A stretch of DNA of 64,000 bases from the NCBI GenBank assembly GCA_947174415.1, contig CAMWIW010000001.1, forward strand, positions 1 to 64,000, read 5' to 3'. Shown one piece after another: positions 34,084 through 43,416 of the stretch. The position numbers and the translations under genes were made by a program. This DNA is from an uncultured Clostridia bacterium. Its GTDB lineage: Bacteria; Bacillota; Clostridia; Christensenellales; Borkfalkiaceae. Position 1 is the stretch's first letter, and the number at the start of each line of letters is the position of its first letter. The notes below the pieces were generated by a model. It saw only the letters and a program-made list of their open reading frames with translations. It had not been told where the DNA came from and did not search any database.

Positions 34084-34112
34084 ATTATATATCAAAGTAA
34101 GATTTAAGTCAA
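34084..34112 (-). promoter_or_regulatory. Promoter of the carA-carB-dapF operon
   Basis: Minus strand: TTGACT, 17-base spacer, TATAAT. It lies just after the stop of the metallopeptidase gene and gives a leader of about 185 nt before carA. Confidence 0.82.
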
Positions 34113-34116
34113 GTAA

Positions 34117-34758
34117 TTAATATAAGGTTGTAATAAAATCATATCCGCGCAACTCTTTTCTTATACGCTTGTAATCAGGAACGAATTTTCCGACGAGTTG
34201 CCAGAATTTATCAGAATGGTTATGCTGTGCAGTGTGGCAAAGCTCGTGTATTATTATATAATGTTGAATATTGTTGGGCAACGAAAACAGTTTGAAATTG
34301 AAAGAAAGGTTGTTGCCGCCGTCGCAACAGCCCCAACGGCTTTTGTAACCTTTAATTTGCACTGAGCTGAATTTCAAGCCCGTTTGACGGGAAATTTCGT
34401 TAAGGCGGTTGAAAAAGTTTGCCGCAAATTCGCTTTCAAACAGCTTTCTTATATCTTTGATATTTTTTACGAAAACGCCGTCTGCGCTAATCTTTCTTAT
34501 CTTACTATCCGTATAAAGCGGCAGTTTTTCTCCGTTTACGAGAATACTTTTATAAGATAAAATATCGGAGTTTAGGTTTAACTTTTTTTCGTTTTTTAAA
34601 ACCGTCCTCTCTATCCAAGCGGACTTTTCGTTTAAGAACCGCTCTGCCCGTTCTCGACTGTATCCGATTGGGCAACGCAGTGTTATTTTATTTTCCGCGG
34701 ACACGGTTATTGAAAGACTTCTCCGCTTCGAATAAATTATATCGAAGTTATATTTCAT
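34117..34758 (-). CDS. YgjP/DUF45-family metallopeptidase
   Basis: A 213-residue protein. The zinc motif HELCH with a third ligand in HNHSDKFWQLVGKFVPDYKRIRKEL, and VQIKGYKSRWGCCDGGNNLSFNFKL, match the YgjP/DUF45 family of small cytoplasmic metallopeptidase-like proteins (SprT/WLM relatives). The substrate is unknown. Its start overlaps the thioesterase gene by 11 bases, so the two are translated together. Confidence 0.88.
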   Translation of the reverse strand: MKYNFDIIYSKRRSLSITVSAENKITLRCPIGYSRERAERFLNEKSAWIERTVLKNEKKLNLNSDILSYKSILVNGEKLPLYTDSKIRKISADGVFVKNIKDIRKLFESEFAANFFNRLNEISRQTGLKFSSVQIKGYKSRWGCCDGGNNLSFNFKLFSLPNNIQHYIIIHELCHTAQHNHSDKFWQLVGKFVPDYKRIRKELRGYDFITTLY

Positions 34759-35479
34759 TTAATTCAACCTTGAATTGTACGCGTACTTCACCTTCAACTC
34801 TGCCCTCAACGATAAAAGCTCCGTCCAATGCTTTGCGGAAAAATTGAATTTCTTCCCCGATTTTACACTGCTTCACGTAGGTAATCTGCAACTTTTTAAT
34901 ATACTTGCAGTTAAATTCTTCAACTGAAAATACGTCAGTAAGAAAGTCCGCGTACTTAGTGTTGTTTACGTGAAAATAGTGGTCGTAATCGGAATAAGTT
35001 ACTTTTTTTGTATATACGGGCTCACCGCCGTCATGGGTAGGTATTTTCCAAGTTTTAAAGTCAATGCTGCGTTCTGTGTTATAGTTTGCAAAGTCTTCCT
35101 CTTTGAAGTATGCGTTAGCGGGCAAAACACTGTAATTTTCGGTATCAATCATGCACCAACGCGCGGTCGCAACTCCGACTTTTTCTCCGCCGACAAAGAG
35201 CTCGAAATCTCTTAAAAAAATCAAAAATTTGGGACGCAACGGCCAGGTATAAACTTCAAGCTTATCACCGAGTTTAACGGGACGGAAAAACTCTACATAC
35301 CAATTGACAATAATAAACCCCATTTTCTTGGGTGCAATATCCGCGTAACCGAACCCCAATTCGTCTGCGGAAAGGCAAGCGCTTTCCTGCAAAAACGAAA
35401 GCAGCGACGAAGGCTTTAAATTATCGTATGCGTCTATATCCGTATATCTGAGTTCATAAATTTTCTTGTGTCTGTACAT
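34748..35479 (-). CDS. Acyl-ACP thioesterase (FatA-like)
   Basis: A 243-residue double hot-dog protein (PF01643). The N-terminal YELRYTDIDAYDNLKPSSLLSFLQESA, NWYVEFFRPVKLGDKLEVYTWP, and the second-domain motif DHYFHVNNTKYADFL with the catalytic Asn/His region are visible. It releases fatty acids from acyl-ACP. AGGTG lies six bases before the ATG, and a promoter lies upstream. Confidence 0.9.
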   Translation of the reverse strand: MYRHKKIYELRYTDIDAYDNLKPSSLLSFLQESACLSADELGFGYADIAPKKMGFIIVNWYVEFFRPVKLGDKLEVYTWPLRPKFLIFLRDFELFVGGEKVGVATARWCMIDTENYSVLPANAYFKEEDFANYNTERSIDFKTWKIPTHDGGEPVYTKKVTYSDYDHYFHVNNTKYADFLTDVFSVEEFNCKYIKKLQITYVKQCKIGEEIQFFRKALDGAFIVEGRVEGEVRVQFKVELNEI

Positions 35480-35504
35480 ATCTTACACCTATATATCTTT
35501 TACG

Positions 35505-35534
35505 ATTTTATCAAAAAATTAGCTTAAAGTCCAA
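35505..35534 (-). promoter_or_regulatory. Promoter of the thioesterase-metallopeptidase pair
   Basis: Minus strand: TTGGAC, 18-base spacer, TAAAAT, about 25 bases before the ATG. Confidence 0.65.
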
Positions 35535-35555
35535 TAAATTACGCTATTTTTGCGC

Positions 35556-35576
35556 AATTATGCGTGGCATAGTACT
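35556..35576 (-). repeat. Dispersed palindromic repeat, copy 5 (intergenic)
   Basis: The minus-strand core is AGTACTATG-CCACG-CATAATT, with the palindromic arms TATGC/GCATA. It lies between the divergent thioesterase and PadR promoters, about 20 bases upstream of the PadR -35. Confidence 0.55.
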
Positions 35577-35595
35577 ATTTAACTTGCTCAAAGTA

Positions 35596-35625
35596 TTGAC
35601 TTTGTTCGGCAAATTATGGTAAAAT
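35596..35625 (+). promoter_or_regulatory. Promoter of the PadR-type gene
   Basis: TTGACT, 18-base spacer, TAAAAT, about 30 bases before the preferred TTG start. Confidence 0.65.
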
Positions 35626-35654
35626 AAACAAAGATAATAATGGAGGACGAAACC

Positions 35655-37223
35655 TTGGACGAAGAATTGAAAAACGATGAAGTCGAGGAAGAAGAAAATA
35701 AAAGCGGCATAAGCGCAGACCTTATCCGCGGGCATATAAATACAATTATTCTTCGCACCCTTTACGAGCGCGACAAATACGGCTATGAGATTATCGAAGA
35801 AATAGAATCTAAAAGCCACGGTCAATATACTTTAAAACAGCCTACACTTTACAGTGCGTTAAAACGGCTTGAAAGCCAAGGTTACATAAACGCGTATTGG
35901 AAAACCGACGAGGTGTCAAACGGCGGCAGAAGAAAGTATTATACCCTTACCGACAGCGGCAGGGAAATTACCGAAAAAAATCAGGCAGAATGGGAATATT
36001 CGAGGACGGTTATAGATAGTCTTATTTCCGAAAGGAATTTTGACTTCTCACAGCCCGCTCCCACCGCCGTTGATTTTAAAATCTTGAAGACTTCCACTTC
36101 TCGCGTTCCCACGGTAAAAGACGATGACGAAGAAGATAAAAAACAGGTGCGCGAGGTTAAATACGACGACGAAAAGGACGAAAAACCCGAAGAAGTAATT
36201 TCTGAACAGCCCACGCTTGTAGAGCCCGTAGCCGTTGAACAACCCGCAACCGAGCCTGCCGTGAGCGCTACCGTTACCGAGCAGCCCGCTGAACAGCAAC
36301 CTGCAATTCAGCAAGTACCCGTTCAGGAAATGGTTCAACAGATAATGCAGGAAGTCATGCAGCAAATGCAGCAAGCCGTTCAACAGCCTGCGCCCGTTCA
36401 GGAAGCGGTTTATACCGAAGCGGTACAGGAGCTGCCCGTTCAGCCCGCACAAGCTTTCGTTCCTCCCGTTGACAGAGCGTCTGAAGAGCGCAGAATGCAC
36501 GAAAACTATCTGCGCCTTATTTCAGAACCTGTAACCGAACAGCAGGAAACGCCCACCGTTCCTTATTCCGAAAATATCGATACGGATAAGCTTATTTACA
36601 ATAATAAGCCCGAAACGGAGCGTGATTATAAAAATCTTATAAATAATCTGTTCGTCAGAACGGTAAAACAGCAAACTCATACTGAACAGCCCACACCCCC
36701 CGTTCAGCAAGTGCCCGTAGTGCAAGTCAACTACGAAGATGCAAACGTTAAGGCAAGCAAGGACGGATTAACGGTGAGTTCTTCGGAATATACGGTCTCA
36801 GGTTCAAGAAGAAAGAAATATAACCGCGGGAAGACGCTTTTTAAATGTTCGCTCATAGTCGGAGTAATTCTTTTATTCGAATTTGCTTTGAGCCTTGCTT
36901 TTAAGGACTCTTTGGGCGTAAACGGAATTTCCATAGGTTATCCTTTCGTTATTCTTGCTATTGCGGTTGCACAGCTTGCAATATTTGGGATACTTACTAC
37001 TACGGATTTCGGCAAGTGTACGAGAAAGCCTACCTCCCACTCATATCTTACGGCGTCGGTCGTGATTACGGTTTTAATGATTTTGATTATTTTCGTAACC
37101 TCGATTCTCCTTAACGTAAGCTTTGCAAGTGCGGGCGATATAGCGGCAAAAATAATCATTCCTTGTCTTGTGGTTTTAAATATCCCTATTTTCTCAACTA
37201 TCTTCTACGTATTCAGTAAATAA
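35655..37223 (+). CDS. Membrane-anchored PadR-family transcriptional regulator
   Basis: A protein of about 522 residues. Its N-terminal winged helix (about residues 24-120: GHINTIILRTLYERDKYGYEIIEEI, KQPTLYSALKRLESQGYI, GGRRKYYTLTDSGRE) is PadR-type. A roughly 240-residue disordered linker rich in Gln, Pro, Val and Glu follows (VQQIMQEVMQQMQQAVQQP). The C-terminus holds four hydrophobic segments. So a DNA-binding domain appears tethered to the membrane. The track ATG at 35640 has no ribosome-binding site. The TTG at 35655 has GGAGG eight bases before it and is preferred. Targets are unknown. Confidence 0.82.
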   Translation: MDEELKNDEVEEEENKSGISADLIRGHINTIILRTLYERDKYGYEIIEEIESKSHGQYTLKQPTLYSALKRLESQGYINAYWKTDEVSNGGRRKYYTLTDSGREITEKNQAEWEYSRTVIDSLISERNFDFSQPAPTAVDFKILKTSTSRVPTVKDDDEEDKKQVREVKYDDEKDEKPEEVISEQPTLVEPVAVEQPATEPAVSATVTEQPAEQQPAIQQVPVQEMVQQIMQEVMQQMQQAVQQPAPVQEAVYTEAVQELPVQPAQAFVPPVDRASEERRMHENYLRLISEPVTEQQETPTVPYSENIDTDKLIYNNKPETERDYKNLINNLFVRTVKQQTHTEQPTPPVQQVPVVQVNYEDANVKASKDGLTVSSSEYTVSGSRRKKYNRGKTLFKCSLIVGVILLFEFALSLAFKDSLGVNGISIGYPFVILAIAVAQLAIFGILTTTDFGKCTRKPTSHSYLTASVVITVLMILIIFVTSILLNVSFASAGDIAAKIIIPCLVVLNIPIFSTIFYVFSK

Positions 37224-37227
37224 TTTA

Positions 37228-37261
37228 AAAGGCGCGGTGTTAACCGCGCCTTTAACTTTTT
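37228..37261. terminator. Bidirectional terminator between the PadR and MmcQ genes
   Basis: AAAGGCGCGGT-GTTA-ACCGCGCCTTT followed by AACTTTTTTG, between two convergent genes. Confidence 0.9.
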
Positions 37262-37923
37262 TGGGCAATAATATAACTTTTATCAATCCATTGGCAAATT
37301 TCTTCAACTGACACCGAGCCGTCAAGACAAATAGTAAACCAATTCTTTTTGTTCATATGATACCCCGGAAAATATCTTTTTCCGTCAACAACGTTTGGGA
37401 GAATATCTGGGTTGATACGCAAATCTATTACGTCTACTTTTTCGTCGGAATTTAAGCCTAACTTGCTTTTGGAAATTTTAAGTAACACAGCGTACCATTT
37501 TCCGTTATCTTTTCTCCGCCAAACGGCATTCGACGGGAAGGTCCGCCATAAATATTGCAGTTCGTCTCCGTATTTTTCACGGACGTATTCAATGACCTTG
37601 TGCGTGCTATCACTTTTAAACACGTCTTTTTCAAAACATTTATAGGCAATATCGGTTAAAATACGATCATATTCAGACCGTATCGCGCCTACGAAAGAAC
37701 CGCTTGCATCTTCGACTAAATGCAGAGTATACGCCTCTGCCGTGCTTAAATCTATTACTTCCGTTTTTATTTCGGTGTTTGAGGACGCAATCCCAACACG
37801 CATTTCAAACTGTCCGTTCAGTAAGTTTGTAATAAAAGTATAAGACTCTCCGTTTTTTATGAACCCGTAATTCTCGAGCTTGTTAAAATTCGGAGATTTA
37901 TAACTGAAAACGTTATCCTTCAC
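37252..37923 (-). CDS. MmcQ/YjbR-family protein with an extra N-terminal domain
   Basis: A 223-residue protein. The C-terminal half (FPSNAVWRRKDNGKWYAVLLKISK...DVIDLRINPDILPNVVDGKRYFPGYHMNKKNWFTICLDGSVSVEEICQWIDKSY) is a clear MmcQ/YjbR (DUF419) domain, annotated as DNA-binding but of uncertain role. The first 100 residues are an additional domain that I do not recognise. The start is a GTG with no convincing ribosome-binding site, 18 bases after the RNase Y terminator, so expression may rely on read-through. Confidence 0.82.
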   Translation of the reverse strand: MKDNVFSYKSPNFNKLENYGFIKNGESYTFITNLLNGQFEMRVGIASSNTEIKTEVIDLSTAEAYTLHLVEDASGSFVGAIRSEYDRILTDIAYKCFEKDVFKSDSTHKVIEYVREKYGDELQYLWRTFPSNAVWRRKDNGKWYAVLLKISKSKLGLNSDEKVDVIDLRINPDILPNVVDGKRYFPGYHMNKKNWFTICLDGSVSVEEICQWIDKSYIIAQKS

Positions 37924-37932
37924 TATTTGCTG

Positions 37933-37966
37933 CTAAAATCAAGCCGCCGACTTTTGTCGGCGGCTT
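37933..37966 (-). terminator. Terminator of rny
   Basis: AAGCCGCCGAC-TTTT-GTCGGCGGCTT. On the minus strand it is followed by GATTTTAG. It lies just after the rny stop. Confidence 0.8.
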
Positions 37967-37972
37967 ATCAAT

Positions 37973-39592
37973 TTATTTTGCAAATTCAGAAGCTCTGAAT
38001 TCCCTTATAACGTTAACTTTAATCTGTCCGGGATATTCGAGTTCCGCTTCGATCTTCTTTGCAATATCCTTCGCAAGGAATAAAGTCTGTGCGTCGTCAA
38101 CTTGGTCGGGTTTAACGATTACGCGCACTTCTCTGCCCGCCTGTATAGCGTAGCACTTGTCCACGCCGCGGAAGTCGCCCGCAATAGCTTCAAGCTTTTC
38201 AAGCCTTTTAACGTAGTTAGTGCCCGTTTCTCTTCTTGCGCCCGGTCTTGCGCCCGAGATAGCGTCGGCCGCGGCAACGAGTACTGCCTCAATAGTTTTG
38301 GGTTCTACGTCGCCGTGATGGGCAGCAATGGCGTTAATTACGTTGTTGCTTTCCCTGTATTTCTTGGCAAGGTCTGCACCGAGTTGAATGTGAGTACCCT
38401 CTTGTTCGTGGTCAACGGCTTTACCTATATCGTGGAGAAGCCCTGCACGCTTTGCAAGGTTAACGTCAAGCCCTAATTCCTGAGCCATAAGCCCTGCAAG
38501 CTGCGCAACCTCTATCGAGTGTTTATAGACGTTTTGTCCGTAACTCGTTCTGTATTTAAGTCTGCCTAAAAGTTTAATGAGTTCGGGATGAATACCGAAG
38601 ATACCAACGTCAAACATCGCGCTTTCGCCCGCTTGTTTGATTTCTTGGTCCATTTCCTTTCTTACCTTTTCAACGGTTTCTTCAATTCTTGCTGGATGAA
38701 TTCTGCCGTCCGAAATAAGCTTTTCAAGAGTAATTCTTGCGATTTCACGCCTTACGGGATCAAACCCTGAAAGAATAACTACTTCGGGCGTGTCGTCGAT
38801 AATTAGCTCTATACCCGTTGCATTTTCAATTGCGCGGATATTTCTGCCCTCTCTGCCTATAAGTCTTGCTTTCATATCGTCGCTGGGCAAGGGAACGACT
38901 GATACTGTAATTTCTGAAGCATGGTCGGCAGCACAACGCTGTACGGCAAGAGATATTATTTTCTTTGCCTCGGTAACCGCCTCTTCCTTTGCAGTTGCTT
39001 CGATATTTCTTACCTGCAACGCAACGTCATGTCTGGTTTCGTCTAAAATTTCTTCCGAGAGAAGCTTCTTCGCTTCGTCTTTGGTAAGCTGTGCAACTTT
39101 TTCAAGTTCCTGCACTATAAGTTCGTGCTGGTGCGTTACTTTTTCCTGCGTTTTTTTGACTTCGATTTCCTTGTTAGCAAGCGCTTTTTTCTGCTGATCC
39201 AATTCGCTCGTTTGCTTTAAAAGCGCCTCTTCTTTTTTGTCAAGGATATCTTCTTTCTGTACTAAACGCTGTTCCTGTTTTTGCAGGTCCTTCTTTTTCT
39301 CCCTGCTCCAGTTTTCGAATTCTTCCTGTAATTCTTCCTGTTTTTGCAGCTTCTGTTTCTGTGCCTCGATTTTAATGTTTTCGCACTCGCGTTTTGCGTC
39401 CTCTATAAATTTGTCAGACCTAGCACGGGCTGTGCCCAACTCCTTTTCAATGCTTTTTTCTTTGAGCTTTCCGCCCAAAAAAAACGCCACCACGGCAAGG
39501 CAAACCACAACGCCGAGCAATACGCCTAATATGATTGCGGGGACGTTTACCTCGTTTGCAAGAAACAGGCTGCTTAATGCCAATAAGTTCAT
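37973..39592 (-). CDS. rny: Ribonuclease Y
   Basis: A 539-residue membrane-anchored endoribonuclease that starts mRNA decay in Gram-positives. It has an N-terminal membrane helix ([25 protein letters not shown]), a long charged coiled coil (about residues 45-210), a KH domain ([26 protein letters not shown]) and an HD domain ([25 protein letters not shown]). AGGAGG lies five bases before the ATG. It has its own promoter and terminator. Confidence 0.97.
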   Translation of the reverse strand: MNLLALSSLFLANEVNVPAIILGVLLGVVVCLAVVAFFLGGKLKEKSIEKELGTARARSDKFIEDAKRECENIKIEAQKQKLQKQEELQEEFENWSREKKKDLQKQEQRLVQKEDILDKKEEALLKQTSELDQQKKALANKEIEVKKTQEKVTHQHELIVQELEKVAQLTKDEAKKLLSEEILDETRHDVALQVRNIEATAKEEAVTEAKKIISLAVQRCAADHASEITVSVVPLPSDDMKARLIGREGRNIRAIENATGIELIIDDTPEVVILSGFDPVRREIARITLEKLISDGRIHPARIEETVEKVRKEMDQEIKQAGESAMFDVGIFGIHPELIKLLGRLKYRTSYGQNVYKHSIEVAQLAGLMAQELGLDVNLAKRAGLLHDIGKAVDHEQEGTHIQLGADLAKKYRESNNVINAIAAHHGDVEPKTIEAVLVAAADAISGARPGARRETGTNYVKRLEKLEAIAGDFRGVDKCYAIQAGREVRVIVKPDQVDDAQTLFLAKDIAKKIEAELEYPGQIKVNVIREFRASEFAK

Positions 39593-39658
39593 TTAAGCCT
39601 CCTGATAAAGTTTTAAATATATACGGAACTTCCAAAGAAGTAGTTTATATCTTATTAT

Positions 39659-39687
39659 ATTTTACACCCTAACCCTTTAAAAGTCAA
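39659..39687 (-). promoter_or_regulatory. Promoter of rny
   Basis: Minus strand: TTGACT, 17-base spacer, TAAAAT. The roughly 60-nt leader contains a small hairpin, ACTTC-TTTG-GAAGT. Confidence 0.75.
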
Positions 39688-39711
39688 TTTAATAGATAAA
39701 ATAGTTTTTAT

Positions 39712-39751
39712 AATATTAAAAAATCCCGCAAGACTTATTCTTACGGGATTT
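39712..39751 (-). terminator. Terminator of the ftsK-nadE operon
   Basis: On the minus strand AAATCCCGTAAGA-ATAAG-TCTTGCGGGATTT with one internal mismatch, followed by TTTAATATT. It lies just after the nadE stop. Confidence 0.85.
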
Positions 39752-39755
39752 GATA

Positions 39756-41696
39756 TTATTTAAAATAATCAAGCCAAACGCTTGCAACGGCGTCTGACGG
39801 CATACGCCAATCTCCTCTGGGAGAAAGCGACACCGAACCGACTTTAACTCCGTCGGGCATACAGGAACGCTTAAATTGATGCTTAAAAAAGCGTTCGTAG
39901 AAGCTTTTCAGCCATTTTTTTATAGTTTTTTTATCGAATACGCCTTCAAAAGCCGTTTCCGCTATAAACATAATTTTATCGGGCGCAAACGCATAACGGA
40001 GCGCGTAATAGATAAAGAAATCGTGCAAAATATACGGTCCGACAATATCCTCCGTCTTTTGGGCAATATTACCGTTTTCGTCGGGCGGAAGAAGCTCGGG
40101 GCTTATTTCGGTATTTAAAATACTTGTAAGAATTTTCTTAACTTCGCCGCCGAGTTTTTCCGCTTCGTAAGCGATAAGATGCTTTACAAGCGTTTTTGGC
40201 ACGGACGCGTTCACTCCGTACATTGCCATATGGTCGCCGTTGTAAGTTGACCAACCGAGAGCCGTTTCACTCAAATCGCAAGTACCTATTACAAGCCCGC
40301 CCATATCGTTAGCTAAATCCATTAAGACCATCGTACGCATACGCGCCTGTGCGTTCTCGTACGTTACGTTTCTGTCGTCGGGGTCGTGTCCTATGTCCTT
40401 GAAATGTTTTAATACGCTCCCCGAAACGGGTATGGTTTTGGCAGTTGCGCCCAAAGCCTCTATTAGCCGCAAAGAATTGCCCTTTGTCTTCTTAGTAGTA
40501 CCGTAACCGGGCATGGTAACGGCGATAATATCTTTCGTATTCTTGCCGAGCGATTTAAATGCACGACAGGTTACGAGCAATGCAAGCGCGGAATCAAGCC
40601 CACCCGAAATGCCTATTAAAACGGTTTTAGAACCCGTATGTTTAAGACGTTTTTCAAGTCCTTTTTGCTGAATTGTGAGAACAAGTTCCGAACGGTCGGA
40701 AAGTGTTGCGCTGTTTTCGGGAACGAACGGAGTCTGTGAAAATTTTCTGCTTAAATCTTCTTCGCTTTCGAACGTTTCAAAGATTGATCTGTAATATCCG
40801 TCGTCTCCTCGCTGTTCCTTTTTTTCTTCCTTTAAGTCGGTGTAATAGCCCCCCGCCATTCTGCATCTTTCGCTTTCAAGCATTTCAACGTCAATTTCGG
40901 AATAAACGAGCCCGTTTTCAAACAGCTTGCTTTCGGCAAGTATATTGCCGTTTTCGGCAATTAAATTGTGTCCCGCAAAGGTCATATCCGTTGAGCTTTC
41001 GCCCTCGCCTGCGTCGCAATAAACGTATCCGCAAACAAGTTTTCCCGACTGCGCCTTTATCAGCGTTCTTCTGTAATCGGCTTTACCCACCGTTTCGTCG
41101 CTGCAAGAGAGGTTTACGATAATGTTTGCACCACGCTGTGCGTGCTTTAACGAAGGAGATTGAACCGTCCATAAATCCTCGCAAATTTCCGCCGCTACGG
41201 TAAAGCCAGGACAGTTGCTTGCCATAAACAAAATTTTTGTTGTAAAAGGCACAAATTGCTTATCGATAAGCCCGATGTAATCCATTATAACTTCCGTAGA
41301 GGAAGAAAAATGCCTTCTCTCGTAAAACTCACCGTAGTTGGGTAAAAAAGTTTTTGGAATAACAGCCAAAATTTTACCGTTATGGATAGCTATTGCGCAG
41401 TTGAAAAGTTTGCCGTCGTGTCTTATAGGAGCGCCCACAAACACCAGCGTTTTGATCCCTTTCGTCGCTTCGACAATATTTCTTATTCCGTTCTCACACG
41501 CGCTGATAAGCACGGGTTGATTGAATAAATCCCCGCAAGTATAACCGCAAACGCAAAGCTCGGGAAAAACGGTAAGCTGACTTCCGTTTGCCGCGCTTTC
41601 TTTTATAGCGTCTATTATTTTTTGAGTGTTGAAATCTACGTCCGCCACCCGCATTTCGGGGGTTGCGGCGCAAACTTTAACGAAACCGTATTTCAT
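39756..41696 (-). CDS. nadE: Glutamine-dependent NAD+ synthetase
   Basis: A 646-residue two-domain enzyme. The N-terminal nitrilase-type glutaminase has its Glu in TVFPELCVCGYTCGDLF, Lys in IPKTFLPNYGEFYE and Cys in VAAEICEDLW. The C-terminal synthetase has the PP-loop ISGGLDSALALLV, TCDLSETALGWSTYNGDHMAMYGVN and a C-terminal KVGSVSLSPRGDWRMPSDA. It amidates deamido-NAD+. Its ATG abuts the recA stop. Confidence 0.96.
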   Translation of the reverse strand: MKYGFVKVCAATPEMRVADVDFNTQKIIDAIKESAANGSQLTVFPELCVCGYTCGDLFNQPVLISACENGIRNIVEATKGIKTLVFVGAPIRHDGKLFNCAIAIHNGKILAVIPKTFLPNYGEFYERRHFSSSTEVIMDYIGLIDKQFVPFTTKILFMASNCPGFTVAAEICEDLWTVQSPSLKHAQRGANIIVNLSCSDETVGKADYRRTLIKAQSGKLVCGYVYCDAGEGESSTDMTFAGHNLIAENGNILAESKLFENGLVYSEIDVEMLESERCRMAGGYYTDLKEEKKEQRGDDGYYRSIFETFESEEDLSRKFSQTPFVPENSATLSDRSELVLTIQQKGLEKRLKHTGSKTVLIGISGGLDSALALLVTCRAFKSLGKNTKDIIAVTMPGYGTTKKTKGNSLRLIEALGATAKTIPVSGSVLKHFKDIGHDPDDRNVTYENAQARMRTMVLMDLANDMGGLVIGTCDLSETALGWSTYNGDHMAMYGVNASVPKTLVKHLIAYEAEKLGGEVKKILTSILNTEISPELLPPDENGNIAQKTEDIVGPYILHDFFIYYALRYAFAPDKIMFIAETAFEGVFDKKTIKKWLKSFYERFFKHQFKRSCMPDGVKVGSVSLSPRGDWRMPSDAVASVWLDYFK

Positions 41697-42704
41697 TTAG
41701 TCCTTTTTCTCCAATGCGGCTTTATGCGCCTCTCTTATTTTTGCCTCAATTTCCGCTTTTAATTCGGGATTTTGCTTTAAATGTTCGCGAAGCTTTTCGC
41801 GTCCCTGTGCGATTTTATCTTCGTTATAGTTGAACCAACTTCCGCTCTTAGTAAGCACGCCGTATTCGACGCCGAGGTCTATAAGGCAGCCTTCCTGAGA
41901 AATACCTTCGCCGTAAATTATATCGAATTCCGCAACTTTGAAGGGAGGCGCAACCTTATTTTTGACGACTTTACACTTTGTTCTGTTACCGATAATGCCG
42001 CCGTCTCCCTTCAATGCGTCAGACTTTCTTATATCAAGACGGAGCGAAGCAAAATATTTTAGCGCCTTTCCGCCGGGGGTAGTTTCGGGGTTACCGAACA
42101 TTACGCCCACTTTTTCACGCAATTGGTTAATGAAAATTACGCATGTTTTTGAGCGGTTGGTGATTGCCGTCAACTTTCTCAATGCCTGCGACATAAGCCT
42201 TGCAAGAAGTCCTACGTGCGCGTCGCCCATATCTCCCTCTATTTCGGCTTTGGGCGTGAGCGCTGCAACCGAGTCGATTACGATAATATCAACAGCGCTT
42301 GAACGAACGAGGGATTCGCAGATGTCCAACGCCTGTTCGCCCGTATCAGGTTGCGAAAGATAAAGCTCGTTGGTGTCAACGCCGAGGGCGTGCGCATACT
42401 GTGCGTCAAGAGCGTGCTCGGCGTCGATAAACGCCGCTACGCCGCCGAGTTTCTGCGTTTCAGCAATGATATGTAAAGCCACGGTAGTTTTACCCGACGA
42501 TTCAGGTCCGTAAATTTCCATTATTCTGCCGCGGGGAACGCCGCCTACACCGAGCGCTAAATCGAGTGAAAGACAGCCCGTGGGAATTATTTCAACGTCG
42601 TTGGAAACGGTAGTTTCACCGAGTTTCATAATCGAGCCCTTGCCGTACTGCTTTTCAATCATGGCGATGGTTGAGTTGAGTGCTTTTAATTTTTCTTCGT
42701 TCAT
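41697..42704 (-). CDS. recA: Recombinase RecA
   Basis: A 335-residue RecA: Walker [25 protein letters not shown], loop L1 [47 protein letters not shown], and a charged tail. It drives homologous recombination and SOS induction. No LexA/DinR-type box (GAAC-N4-GTTC) was seen just upstream. As it lies within the ftsK-led operon, separate SOS control is not evident. Confidence 0.98.
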   Translation of the reverse strand: MNEEKLKALNSTIAMIEKQYGKGSIMKLGETTVSNDVEIIPTGCLSLDLALGVGGVPRGRIMEIYGPESSGKTTVALHIIAETQKLGGVAAFIDAEHALDAQYAHALGVDTNELYLSQPDTGEQALDICESLVRSSAVDIIVIDSVAALTPKAEIEGDMGDAHVGLLARLMSQALRKLTAITNRSKTCVIFINQLREKVGVMFGNPETTPGGKALKYFASLRLDIRKSDALKGDGGIIGNRTKCKVVKNKVAPPFKVAEFDIIYGEGISQEGCLIDLGVEYGVLTKSGSWFNYNEDKIAQGREKLREHLKQNPELKAEIEAKIREAHKAALEKKD

Positions 42705-42720
42705 ATTTATATACCTCTGA

Positions 42721-43416
42721 TTATTTTAACTTTTTAAAAGCCAGAAACAGCGCAATGTTTATTGCCGTTTCGGTTATGACTTGCCGTGAACCTTTAAGGT
42801 TGTATTCGTATACGCTTATATGCTCTTCATTGCCTACTGCGATATATATAAGCCCTACGGGCTTTTTTGTATTGTCCGAATTAGGTCCTGCTATACCCGT
42901 AGTGGCAATACTTAAATTGCAGTTGCCCGTTGCCATAAGTCCGTATGCCATTTCGTAAGCCGTTTCTGCGGATACTGCGCCGTGATTTTTAAGAGTTTCC
43001 TCTTTGACGCCTAAACGCTGAACTTTGGACTTGTTGCTGTAAGTATTAAGCCCCTCGAAGAACACTTCGCTGACGCCCGAAATTTCAACAAGCCGCTTGC
43101 ATACTCCGCCGCCCGTAAACGACTCCGCAACGCTGACAGTTGCCTTTCTTAGTTTTAAGAGTTGCACAAGCCTTTCGGTAAGCGAAACGTCTTCAAGTGC
43201 GTAAACGTAATCGTTAAGGGTTGCAACCGTTTCTCTGTAAGCCTTGTCAAATACTTTATTTTCGGTTTCGCCTTTTACGATTTCTAAAGTTAAGTCGCCG
43301 TAGCTTTCGCGTAAATATACCGAAATTTCGGGACACGCACTTTTCAGATTTGCAATAGCCAAATTCACGGTTTCCACCGGTACTGCTACCGTTTTTATAT
43401 ACAAAACATCGCTCAT
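42721..43416 (-). CDS. CinA C-terminal (nicotinamide-nucleotide amidase) protein lacking the N-terminal domain
   Basis: A 231-residue protein. The last 150 residues are the CinA-C amidase domain ([69 protein letters not shown]). The first 75 residues resemble the KH-like linker of full CinA ([43 protein letters not shown]). The ADP-ribose pyrophosphatase/MoCF domain of long CinA is absent. The track start 59 codons earlier is a shadow of pgsA; the ATG at 43416 overlaps the pgsA stop (ATGA). It precedes recA, as cinA does in many Bacillota. Confidence 0.88.
   Translation of the reverse strand: MSDVLYIKTVAVPVETVNLAIANLKSACPEISVYLRESYGDLTLEIVKGETENKVFDKAYRETVATLNDYVYALEDVSLTERLVQLLKLRKATVSVAESFTGGGVCKRLVEISGVSEVFFEGLNTYSNKSKVQRLGVKEETLKNHGAVSAETAYEMAYGLMATGNCNLSIATTGIAGPNSDNTKKPVGLIYIAVGNEEHISVYEYNLKGSRQVITETAINIALFLAFKKLK

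Noticed and set aside
36048-36500. 150-residue minus-strand ORF inside the PadR gene
   Set aside because: A Leu/Asn/Gly-rich shadow of the Gln/Pro linker. The linker repeat makes long antisense frames likely.
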